A stretch of 55,929 nt of DNA from JAAZLA01 sp964560975 (GTDB lineage: Bacteria; Spirochaetota; Spirochaetia; Treponematales; Treponemataceae). Where the stretch lies: positions 1-55,929 of the forward strand of contig CAZLNE010000001.1 of NCBI GenBank assembly GCA_964560975.1, in the 5' to 3' direction. The notes beneath the pieces were generated by a model, which saw nothing but the letters and a program-made list of their open reading frames with translations, was not told where the DNA came from and made no database searches. Shown piece after piece: positions 22,920-30,975 of this stretch; the first letter of the stretch is position 1, and every line of letters begins with the position of its first letter. The position numbers and the translations under genes were made by a program.

Positions 22920-24468
22920 CACACTTCCCGCATTTTTCACCATAGTTGTTAATACAATGGTTTTCCAGTTCTTTAGTTACATTATTCCATATTTTTTCTA
23001 AAGAATCAGTATATATAGTACCCATTACAAAATGCGAGTCCAAGGCCGCTGACGGAAGAACAGCTCTGCACATCGGCACAGTACCATCTATAAATATGGA
23101 CACATCATTTCGTAAGTGCCAGCAGGGATTTCGAGTGACAGGACTCAAGTCTGCAACTTTTTTATCAGAAAGCCCGCCTGCAAAATTATCGTACTTTTGG
23201 ATGATTAATTCGCCGCTTTCCTGGGCCTTCCAGTACCGATAAAAGGCTTCCAGTTCTGCTTCGTTCTCCTTAAGTCTCATAAATTGCGGATACACAGCAC
23301 CTGGAAAGTACTTTCTTAGTAATTCAACATTTTTTACTGCCTTGTTAAGTGTAAATTCATCGCGATGAAGAGATGTATACATTGCTTCAGTTGAAGCATC
23401 GACGCTTACAATCCAATATATGCTCTTTTGTCCATTTGTACGTTCACCGCTTTTCTTAACAAGTGCACTGATTCGTTCTACCTGTGCTTCTGTAAACTCA
23501 AACGAACACGTTTCAATAATGAGCGAGAGTTCTTTTTTGGCTAAAACAAGACTAATAAAGTCTTCTATTTCAGGGTGAAGTAAGGCCTCTCCCCACAAAG
23601 ATAAGGAGATAACGGCATCTTCACTGTACAAGGAAATTTTTTCAATGATATGCGAGAACTTTTCCTTTGATAAAAACTTATCAAGCTGCCTTTCTTGTTT
23701 TCCGTTCTGAACTTGATTTAAAAAGGCCGGATACGGACAATATGTACACGATGAACTGCAGGGTAAAGAAATTTGAATAGCATAAAATGACGGCAATGTT
23801 TTAAGAATTTCTGGTGAACTGCAAATTTTTTCAAAACTTTCTTTGTTTTCTTGCAAGCGGGAAAACATCCTCGTACATGACAGAGTAGTTCTTTTAGTTC
23901 CGCAGTGAAACTGCAGGCGTAAGTAACGCAAATCATAAGGTGCTATATAGGTTTCAATTTCAAACGAGTTAATATCAGTCTTTAATAGGTCAAAGAAAGT
24001 CTCTCTGTGAACTTTTTCTTCGTTTTTTTTACAAATATTCTTAAGTATACGCACTGTACCGGCATCAATAATTTCTGGAGTTATGCCGTAAGGAAAGCCT
24101 TCTGCAAAGGTGTATTCACAGTGATAGGTGTGATGAAGCGAAACAATTTCCTTTGTGTATGAGGGATTAAGAAAAGGGCAATCGGCCCAGGCATAGACAG
24201 TAGTGGTGAATCCTTCTTTCTGCATGAGTGCATCAATATGATCGAGCAGCAGGCCGGTATTCCATGAAGGCTCTATGATCTGTTCAATAGGAATTAGAGA
24301 AGATACACTTATAGTAAGGTTTTCTTTTGAAAAAACTATAACCTTCTCTGCTCCTTCTAGGCCAGCAGCCCACTCAACTGATACATCAAAGGCTGATTTT
24401 CCATCAAACTCTTTTTTCAACGCATATCCGGTTAAATTTCCGGCAAATAGTATTACACAGGTTTTCAT
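22894..24468 (-). CDS. Nucleotidyltransferase-like + radical SAM/SPASM protein (spiro-SPASM type)
   Basis: About 524 residues from ATG 24468; an upstream start at 24564 would overlap the divergent glucosidase gene and is unlikely. Residues 1-190 resemble a GT-A/MobA-like or SpsF-like nucleotidyltransferase (KTCVILFAGN; YAWADCPFLNPSY). The radical SAM core follows with the 4Fe-4S motif CSSSCTYC (Cys237, 241, 244). The C-terminus has a SPASM-type cysteine set (NPCWHLRND, VPMCRAV, EKCGKCDEY) for extra clusters. I recall a spirochaete-restricted family named spiro-SPASM with this ending. First gene of the cluster. A GATACT box six bases before the ATG, with no ribosome-binding site, hints at a leaderless start. 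Confidence 0.85.
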   Translation of the reverse strand: MKTCVILFAGNLTGYALKKEFDGKSAFDVSVEWAAGLEGAEKVIVFSKENLTISVSSLIPIEQIIEPSWNTGLLLDHIDALMQKEGFTTTVYAWADCPFLNPSYTKEIVSLHHTYHCEYTFAEGFPYGITPEIIDAGTVRILKNICKKNEEKVHRETFFDLLKTDINSFEIETYIAPYDLRYLRLQFHCGTKRTTLSCTRMFSRLQENKESFEKICSSPEILKTLPSFYAIQISLPCSSSCTYCPYPAFLNQVQNGKQERQLDKFLSKEKFSHIIEKISLYSEDAVISLSLWGEALLHPEIEDFISLVLAKKELSLIIETCSFEFTEAQVERISALVKKSGERTNGQKSIYWIVSVDASTEAMYTSLHRDEFTLNKAVKNVELLRKYFPGAVYPQFMRLKENEAELEAFYRYWKAQESGELIIQKYDNFAGGLSDKKVADLSPVTRNPCWHLRNDVSIFIDGTVPMCRAVLPSAALDSHFVMGTIYTDSLEKIWNNVTKELENHCINNYGEKCGKCDEYYTFNF

Positions 24469-24493
24469 AGTATGAGTATCGGCAAAAAAAAGC

Positions 24494-24522
24494 TTGCGCA
24501 ACAGAAAACAGTGAGATACACT
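24494..24522 (+). promoter_or_regulatory. Candidate promoter of glucosidase-symporter operon
   Basis: TTGCGC (24494-24499), a 17-base spacer and TACACT (24517-24522), followed by GGAGGGG and ATG at 24557. Moderate match only. Confidence 0.4.
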
Positions 24523-24556
24523 AAAATGAAGTTTTTTTTCACGGAGGGGAAAAGCT

Positions 24557-26263
24557 ATGACCAAAAACGAAAGTACTTGGTGGAAAGAAAAGGCTGTTTA
24601 TCAGATTTATCCTAGAAGCTTTTGCGACAGCAATGGTGACGGTATAGGTGATATTCCAGGTATTATTTCGAAACTTGATTACTTACAAGATCTAGGCATT
24701 GGGGTTATTTGGCTCTCACCGGTGTATTGTTCTCCAAACGACGACAACGGATACGACATAAGTAATTATTGTGACATTCAAAAAGAATTCGGCTCACTTA
24801 AAGATATGAAAAAGCTTATAAGTGAAGCAAAAAAAAGGGATATCCGCATTATTATGGATCTAGTAATAAATCATACATCGGATGAACACCCCTGGTTTAT
24901 CGAAAGCCGCAAAAGTACCGATAACCCCTACCGTGACTATTATATTTGGCGGAAAGGAAAAAAAAATCTCAAAAATTCGTCTAAGGTTCATCAAAAACCG
25001 CCAAATAACTGGTCAAGTTTTTTTTCGGGTCCTGCCTGGGAATACGATGGAACCACAGGAGAATACTATCTCCATCTTTTTTCTAGAAAACAACCCGACT
25101 TAAACTACCAAAATCCTAAAGTTCTTGCTGAAATTAAGGAAATACTCAAATTCTGGCTAGATATGGGTATTAGCGGTTTCAGATGCGATGTTATAAATGT
25201 AATTTATAAAACAAGTCTTGAAGATGGAAAAAGACGGCTTGCGTTGACAGGCCGTGAACATTATGTTTCTCAGGAAGGTTGCCATAAAATTTTACAAGAA
25301 CTCAAACGCAGTGTTTTTAGCGGTTATAACTGTTTTACGGTAGGAGAAACAGTACTGGTCGATACTTCAATGGCCAATGATCTGTGTTCTTCTGAGCGCG
25401 GGGAACTCGATATGGTCTTCAGTTTTGAACATATGGATACTGATCATATTAATAATAAGTGGTTTAAAATAAAGTTTAAGCCTGATAAATTTACCAAAGT
25501 ATTAACAAAATGGCAGTCCTGTCTTGACTGGAATGCAAATTATCTTGAAAACCACGACCAAATTAGAAGTGTTTCCCGTTTTGGAAATGACTCCAAGTAT
25601 CATCTAGTTTCTGCGAAAATGCTCGCAACACTCCTGTTAACTCTGAGAGGGACTCCTTTTATTTATCAGGGTGAAGAAATTGGAATGACAAATGCCTATT
25701 TTTCAGACATGAGTGAAATTAAGGATGTAGAATCACATTATGTTTATAACTTAGCTAAAAAAATGCATTTTCCGTCAAGCATCAGATGGAAGATGATTCA
25801 AAAATCTACTCGTGATCATGCGCGCACTCCCATGCAGTGGAACAGCCAGGAAAACGCAGGTTTTTCTCTCAAAGGAAAAGCAGAACCATGGCTTAGAATA
25901 AACAGCAACTTTAGAACAATAAATGTAGAAAGACAAACAGCAGACGAAAACTCTATTTTATCCTGCTACAAAAAGTTGTTAGTATTGCGTAATAGTAAAA
26001 AATCACTTTTGAACGGAAGTTTTTTTGCACTTCCTGCACCAAAAAATACGTATTGTTTTGAAAGAGAATTAGATAATGAACGATGCCTTGTACTTTGCAA
26101 CCTATCAGACAGTCAAGTAAAACTTACTAAGCTGCTGCAGACACACATAAAAAACGGCTCAATTCTTTACTCTAATTATTATAGAACCACAGTAAAGGAT
26201 CTTTCCTGTTTAGACCCTTATGAGGCGGTCATACTAGAATCTAATAAAGGAGATGCAAAATGA
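24557..26263 (+). CDS. GH13 alpha-glucosidase, oligo-1,6-glucosidase-like
   Basis: Cytoplasmic glycoside hydrolase of 568 residues (no signal peptide) that releases glucose from short alpha-glucans. The N-terminus WWKEKAVYQIYPRSFCDSNG is typical of GH13 subfamily 31. Catalytic residues: nucleophile Asp211 (GFRCDVIN), acid/base Glu264 (FTVGET) and transition-state Asp334 (ENHDQIR). Val212 directly after the nucleophile is the residue associated with alpha-1,6 rather than alpha-1,4 preference in this subfamily, so isomalto-oligosaccharides are a reasonable guess. The stop overlaps the symporter start (ATGA), so it should act on what that transporter brings in. Confidence 0.93.
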   Translation: MTKNESTWWKEKAVYQIYPRSFCDSNGDGIGDIPGIISKLDYLQDLGIGVIWLSPVYCSPNDDNGYDISNYCDIQKEFGSLKDMKKLISEAKKRDIRIIMDLVINHTSDEHPWFIESRKSTDNPYRDYYIWRKGKKNLKNSSKVHQKPPNNWSSFFSGPAWEYDGTTGEYYLHLFSRKQPDLNYQNPKVLAEIKEILKFWLDMGISGFRCDVINVIYKTSLEDGKRRLALTGREHYVSQEGCHKILQELKRSVFSGYNCFTVGETVLVDTSMANDLCSSERGELDMVFSFEHMDTDHINNKWFKIKFKPDKFTKVLTKWQSCLDWNANYLENHDQIRSVSRFGNDSKYHLVSAKMLATLLLTLRGTPFIYQGEEIGMTNAYFSDMSEIKDVESHYVYNLAKKMHFPSSIRWKMIQKSTRDHARTPMQWNSQENAGFSLKGKAEPWLRINSNFRTINVERQTADENSILSCYKKLLVLRNSKKSLLNGSFFALPAPKNTYCFERELDNERCLVLCNLSDSQVKLTKLLQTHIKNGSILYSNYYRTTVKDLSCLDPYEAVILESNKGDAK

Positions 26264-27633
26264 ACGAAAAGATAATTAAGAAAAACCGATACACCTTCGG
26301 AATGGGAACTATTGGACGCGATATGGTCTATTCGATGGTAAGCATGTACCTCATCTTTTACCTAACTGATATTTTAAAGCTTAACGACACAGCAATCCTG
26401 TATTGTACAAACATAATGCTTGGGGCACGAATTTTTGATGCATTGAATGATCCAATTATGGGCACCATTGTTGATAATACAAAAACACGCTTCGGCAAAT
26501 TTAAACCATGGATAGTCTTTGGAGCAATCTTCAGCAGTATTATTACAGTTCTCCTTTTCACAGATATGGGTTTAACCGGGAGTAAATACATTGTTGTATT
26601 TGGGTTTCTTTATGTTTTCTGGGGCATGGCATTCACCACAAACGATATTTCATATTGGTCAATGATGCCGTCGCTCAGTACTTCACAAAAGGAACGTGAA
26701 AAAATAGGCGCTATTGCTAGAATCTGTGCAAATATCGGCTTGTTTTTTGTCGTAAGCGCCATTGTCCCCATTACAAACACTCTTGGTGAAGTTTTCGGCA
26801 GTATGAGAACCGCATATATGGTATTTGCAATCGGCATTGTTTTTATTCTTCTTGTATTTCAAGCGGTGACAGTATTTGGAGTTAAAGAAGTTGATACTCC
26901 AGTAGTGACAAGCGACAGAAAAGAATCCACAAGCCTAAAAGAAATGTTTAAAGTTATTTTTAAAAATGATCAGCTTTGCGTAATAGCAATTTCAATGAGT
27001 CTCTTTATGATCGGTTACATGACAACAACAAGTTTTGGATTATATTTTTTCAAATATGCATTTAAAAATGAGGGTATGTATTCAATTTTTGCAATCATCT
27101 TAGGTGTTGCCCAGCTTTCCGCCCTAAGTGTGTTTCCTCTTTTTAGTAAAAAATATAACAGAAAACAGCTCTACACTGCATCCATCATTCTCGTTTTAAT
27201 CGGCTACATAGTATTCTTCTTCTCACCAATGAATATGATTCCCATAGGCATAGCAGGATTATGCATCTTTTTCGGCCAAGCCTTTATTCAGCTTTTAATG
27301 CTCATGTTCCTAGCAGATACTGTTGAATACGGACAATGGAAGTTAGGTAAACGAAATGAAGGAGTCACATTCTCACTCCAGCCTTTTATAAATAAACTCG
27401 GCGGTGCAGTAGGTGCAGGTATTGTAGGTTACGTTGTAGTGCTTTCAGGAATTAATAGAGCTATAACGCCGGAAGATGTCACTTCTGAAGGATTATTATT
27501 ATTGAAAATTGCAATGCTTATACTCCCCCTTATTTCAATTATTGCAGGTTTTATAGTATACTTAACGAAATTCAAGATTGATTCTGTTTTCTTTGATAAA
27601 ATTGTATCAGATTTGGAAGCCGCAAAAAAATAG
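26260..27633 (+). CDS. GPH-family (MelB-like) cation:sugar symporter
   Basis: Inner-membrane transporter of 457 residues with about twelve hydrophobic helices. Family blocks visible: NRYTFGMGTIGRDMVYSMVS at the N-terminus, FDALNDPIMGTIVDNT (the conserved D-x-x-x-D-P cation/sugar region), TRFGKFKPWIVFGA, and EYGQWKLGKRNEGVTFSLQ late in the protein. Couples uptake of a glycoside to Na+ or H+. Translationally coupled to the GH13 enzyme, which suggests an oligosaccharide or disaccharide of alpha-glucose as substrate. Confidence 0.93.
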   Translation: MNEKIIKKNRYTFGMGTIGRDMVYSMVSMYLIFYLTDILKLNDTAILYCTNIMLGARIFDALNDPIMGTIVDNTKTRFGKFKPWIVFGAIFSSIITVLLFTDMGLTGSKYIVVFGFLYVFWGMAFTTNDISYWSMMPSLSTSQKEREKIGAIARICANIGLFFVVSAIVPITNTLGEVFGSMRTAYMVFAIGIVFILLVFQAVTVFGVKEVDTPVVTSDRKESTSLKEMFKVIFKNDQLCVIAISMSLFMIGYMTTTSFGLYFFKYAFKNEGMYSIFAIILGVAQLSALSVFPLFSKKYNRKQLYTASIILVLIGYIVFFFSPMNMIPIGIAGLCIFFGQAFIQLLMLMFLADTVEYGQWKLGKRNEGVTFSLQPFINKLGGAVGAGIVGYVVVLSGINRAITPEDVTSEGLLLLKIAMLILPLISIIAGFIVYLTKFKIDSVFFDKIVSDLEAAKK

Positions 27634-27678
27634 GCGTATAGCGCAATCGTTTAAGCATACAGATAAGGAGTTCTTTAT

Positions 27679-28902
27679 TTGAGCGAAATAAATTTTCAAG
27701 ACTTCTCATCAATTACCATGACGGTATCTGATCTAACTGGAATAATAAAAGAATTACTCGAAGGATCTTTTCCCCTAGTCAATGTTGAAGGTGAAATCTC
27801 TAATTACAGACCTTCAAGTACAGGACATATTTATTTTACTCTAAAAGATGAGCATGCTTCAATTTCTGCAGTACTTTTTAAAGGAAAGTCCCGTTACCTA
27901 TCATTCACACCGAAAGACGGTATGAAAGTTAGAGCGAAGGGGGCTTTATCTGTATATACTCAGCGCGGCTCGTATCAGATTGTCATAGATTCGATGGAGG
28001 AAACAGGAAGCGGAGATATTTTAAAACTTCTAGAGCAGAGGAAAAGAGAACTCGCCGAAGAAGGTTTGTTCGATAGTGCAAAAAAACAAAATATTCCATA
28101 TTTTCCGCGGTGTATTGGTGTAGTAACGAGCCCTACCGGAGCTGCATTAAGAGACATTCTTCAAATATTGAATCGAAGGAATCCAAAGGTTTCTGTAATT
28201 ATATTTCCTTGCTCTGTACAGGGAAGCGATGCTGGAAAAACTATTGCAAAACAAATTGATATTGCAAATATACATAAACTTTGCGATGTTCTCATCGTAG
28301 GCCGAGGCGGAGGCTCACTGGAAGACCTGCTACCCTTTTCTGAGGAAGAAGTAGTACGCTCAATTGCTGCATCAGCAATACCGGTTATATCAGCAGTTGG
28401 ACATGAAATAGACTGGGCTCTATCTGACTATGCAGCAGACGTTAGAGCTCCAACTCCTTCAGCTGCGGCCGAACTTGCGGTTCCGCCGTTGGATGAAATT
28501 GAGCAAGTCATTCAAAACTATAAAGAAAGTTTTGAAAGAATAATAACGCATAAACTTGAACACACAAAGGCCCTCGTACGCAGTTTTTCGGCAGATAACC
28601 TTGAGTTACGGTTTAGAAGCATTGAGCAGCCCATTTTACAGCGCTTCGATGATGCAAAAGAGAATCTTCTTGATGCTATGAAAACACTCGTACAGGAACG
28701 CAGGCAGGCCTTGGAGATGGCGTATCTTAATCTTAAAGCGCTTAATCCGCTTGAAATACTGCAAAGAGGATTTTCTGTGGTAACCGATGCGCAAACAGGT
28801 AAGGTAATTACCCGCTCAGATCAAACCAGGGCAGGTACAATTCTTACTATCAAGCTTTATAAGGGTGAAATTAGTGCACAGGTAACCGATTCGATAACAT
28901 AA
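27679..28902 (+). CDS. xseA: Exodeoxyribonuclease VII large subunit
   Basis: Catalytic and DNA-binding subunit of ExoVII, which degrades single-stranded DNA from both ends. 407 residues; starts at TTG 27679 with AAGGAG eight bases upstream. OB-fold DNA-binding domain about 10-110 (VEGEISNYRPSSTGHIYF), then the catalytic core (GVVTSPTGAALRDIL; VGRGGGSLEDLLPF; AVGHEIDWALSDYAADVRAPTPSAAAE, quoted here only as landmarks), a coiled-coil region and a C-terminal ILQRGFSVV segment. Followed 12 bases later by xseB, its obligate partner, then mutL: a DNA repair operon. Confidence 0.96.
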   Translation: MSEINFQDFSSITMTVSDLTGIIKELLEGSFPLVNVEGEISNYRPSSTGHIYFTLKDEHASISAVLFKGKSRYLSFTPKDGMKVRAKGALSVYTQRGSYQIVIDSMEETGSGDILKLLEQRKRELAEEGLFDSAKKQNIPYFPRCIGVVTSPTGAALRDILQILNRRNPKVSVIIFPCSVQGSDAGKTIAKQIDIANIHKLCDVLIVGRGGGSLEDLLPFSEEEVVRSIAASAIPVISAVGHEIDWALSDYAADVRAPTPSAAAELAVPPLDEIEQVIQNYKESFERIITHKLEHTKALVRSFSADNLELRFRSIEQPILQRFDDAKENLLDAMKTLVQERRQALEMAYLNLKALNPLEILQRGFSVVTDAQTGKVITRSDQTRAGTILTIKLYKGEISAQVTDSIT

Positions 28903-28914
28903 CCGGGAGGATAT

Positions 28915-29151
28915 ATGGAATCATTTGAAAAAAGATTAGAACGATTAGAAGATTTAAACAGTGCTATAAAAAAAAGCGATATTCCCATGGAAGATGCCTT
29001 AAAATTATTCGAAGAAGGCATAAAACTAGCTAAATCTATGGAAAAAGACCTCGACAAAATTGAAGGTAAAATACAAATTCTTATGAATCAGCCGGCCTCT
29101 GTGCAGGAAAAAGCAGAGCTCGATCTATTTTCTGCAATTGATGAAGATTAA
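28915..29151 (+). CDS. xseB: Exodeoxyribonuclease VII small subunit
   Basis: Helical subunit of ExoVII, 78 residues. The FEKRLERLEDLNSAI start, the PMEDALKLFEEGIKLAKSM centre and a short acidic tail match the family. Several copies wrap the coiled coil of XseA. GGGAGG precedes the ATG. mutL starts two bases after its stop. Confidence 0.95.
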   Translation: MESFEKRLERLEDLNSAIKKSDIPMEDALKLFEEGIKLAKSMEKDLDKIEGKIQILMNQPASVQEKAELDLFSAIDED

Positions 29152-29153
29152 GT

Positions 29154-30959
29154 ATGACGACGTTTGAAAGTGTAAGAGGAATTATAAGACCCGTAAAAAA
29201 CCTCCCGCCGGAAGTTGCAAGAAAAATTGCTGCAGGAGAAGTTATAGACAGGCCGAATGCCGTCGTTCGAGAACTCATGGATAACGCCATAGATGCTGGC
29301 GCCGATTCTATTACTGTAGAAATAGCAGGCGGCGGTATAGACAGTATTTGTGTATCAGACAATGGAATTGGATTATCTAGAGAAGATTTAGTACATTGCG
29401 CAAAACCCCATGCGACAAGCAAGATTGAGAGCGAAACAGATTTATTAAAACTTTCTACCCTCGGCTTTAGAGGAGAGGCTCTTGCATCCATTGCCGCCGT
29501 GAGCAGGCTCGATATTACGTCTCGAAGAATAGACGAAAAACACGGCTGGCACCTGCACGCTGAAGTTGCACAAGAAAACTCGATAGAACCGGCCATTCTC
29601 GAAAAAGGCACTAAGGTGCAGTCGAGCGGTTTATTTGAAAATTTTCCTGCCCGCAGAGTTTTTTTAAAAAGACCGGCATCTGAGGGGAATCTATGCAGAC
29701 AAACCTTTATAGAAAAAGCCCTCCCCTTCCCGGATATTGCATTTCGTTTTACTATGGATAAGTCAAAAATTTTTCTTCCTGCCGGACAATCAAAAAAAGA
29801 ACGCTTTACACAGGCAATGTCTTTAGAAAACCAGGCTGCTCTTTTTACTGAATTATACGCCTCAGATCCATCGCTCAATCCGCAATGGAATATATGTATT
29901 GTTATTGGAGACACAGAAGTAAACCGAACCGACAAAAAACTAATATACATCTATGTAAATAACCGTAAAATCAATGAATACAGCCTGATACAGGCAGTTG
30001 AGTACGGCTGCGAAGGGTATTTTCCAAATGCGCTGCATCCTATTTGCAGTGTATTTGTTACTATTAATCCGTCCCTCATAGATTTTAATATACATCCTGC
30101 CAAACGAGAAGCAAGATTTAAGGATATTGGACCTATTCATCACGCAGTTAGTTCAACTCTTCGATCTTTTTTCCGGGGACACGCCCTTTCATCGAGTACA
30201 ATTAGCATTCAAGAGCAGGATTTCCTCCAAAAAGAAGAATCTTTTATACCAAGTACTATGTCGTCAATGATACACAAGTCTTATTCCTACTCTTCACTGA
30301 TGCAAAAAGGATTTAAGCATACCTCAGAATCTGCAACACCAGCTGCACTGCCTGATCAGCACACATCGGCGTTTTCTCACCCCTCACCTTTATCAAACAA
30401 TGTACCGTATAAGAAAGACGATTTTACGTTTTTTGGTACCTTTGAAACGCTCTTTTTGCTCGTGGAAAAAGATGGACAACTTTACATAATCGATCAACAT
30501 GCAGGCCACGAACGGGTTCTCTTTGACCGCTTTATAAGTACTTATGGCAAAAGACAGGAACTGTTAATTCCATATAAAATCGAAACAGCGCGCGACGAAG
30601 ATGACACCTACCTCGCATCCATTGCACCTGAGCTTGAAAAGGCAGGATTTTCTATTTTTCAGACTGATAAAGGTGTGTGGGAAATTCACAGCGTTAATTC
30701 ACATTGGCAGGGAAATGAAAAGGACTTTGAAAAAGATATTTTAGAAAAAAAAATAGAACCCAAGGATATTATTAGAACAATAGCTGCCTCTACTGCATGC
30801 AGAACTGCAGTTAAAGACCAGGATTATATTGATACTGACACTGCCATACAGCTCATTCGTGACGTTTTTGCACTTAAAGATCCTCATTGTCCGCATGGAA
30901 GACCCATTTGGACAATAATTACAAAAGAAGAACTATTCGAGCGGGTCAAACGAACTTAG
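29154..30959 (+). CDS. mutL: DNA mismatch repair protein MutL
   Basis: 601 residues. The N-terminal GHKL ATPase domain (about 15-345) shows AAGEVIDRP, ELMDNAIDAGA (Mg-binding Asn), DNGIGL, TLGFRGEAL and GTKVQ. After a low-complexity linker (about 345-420) comes the C-terminal endonuclease-type domain: DQHAGHERVLFD near residue 446, ACRTAV, and CPHGRP near 579, the zinc and catalytic motifs of nicking MutL proteins. The last acidic residue of the DQHA(X)2E(X)4E motif is Asp, not Glu. Third gene of the xseA-xseB-mutL operon; the convergent TPR gene ends only 16 bases away. Confidence 0.96.
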   Translation: MTTFESVRGIIRPVKNLPPEVARKIAAGEVIDRPNAVVRELMDNAIDAGADSITVEIAGGGIDSICVSDNGIGLSREDLVHCAKPHATSKIESETDLLKLSTLGFRGEALASIAAVSRLDITSRRIDEKHGWHLHAEVAQENSIEPAILEKGTKVQSSGLFENFPARRVFLKRPASEGNLCRQTFIEKALPFPDIAFRFTMDKSKIFLPAGQSKKERFTQAMSLENQAALFTELYASDPSLNPQWNICIVIGDTEVNRTDKKLIYIYVNNRKINEYSLIQAVEYGCEGYFPNALHPICSVFVTINPSLIDFNIHPAKREARFKDIGPIHHAVSSTLRSFFRGHALSSSTISIQEQDFLQKEESFIPSTMSSMIHKSYSYSSLMQKGFKHTSESATPAALPDQHTSAFSHPSPLSNNVPYKKDDFTFFGTFETLFLLVEKDGQLYIIDQHAGHERVLFDRFISTYGKRQELLIPYKIETARDEDDTYLASIAPELEKAGFSIFQTDKGVWEIHSVNSHWQGNEKDFEKDILEKKIEPKDIIRTIAASTACRTAVKDQDYIDTDTAIQLIRDVFALKDPHCPHGRPIWTIITKEELFERVKRT

Positions 30960-30975
30960 AACCTGACTATACATA

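Noticed and set aside
19399..24468. Cluster read as a sialic or pseudaminic acid pathway
   Set aside because: SpsF- and PseG-like domains are suggestive, but no NeuB/PseI synthase, aminotransferase or dehydratase is present, so the product cannot be named.
29081..29950. 289-codon open frame antisense to mutL
   Set aside because: It lies wholly opposite a well-supported mutL, has no recognisable protein features and no ribosome-binding site; it is a shadow.
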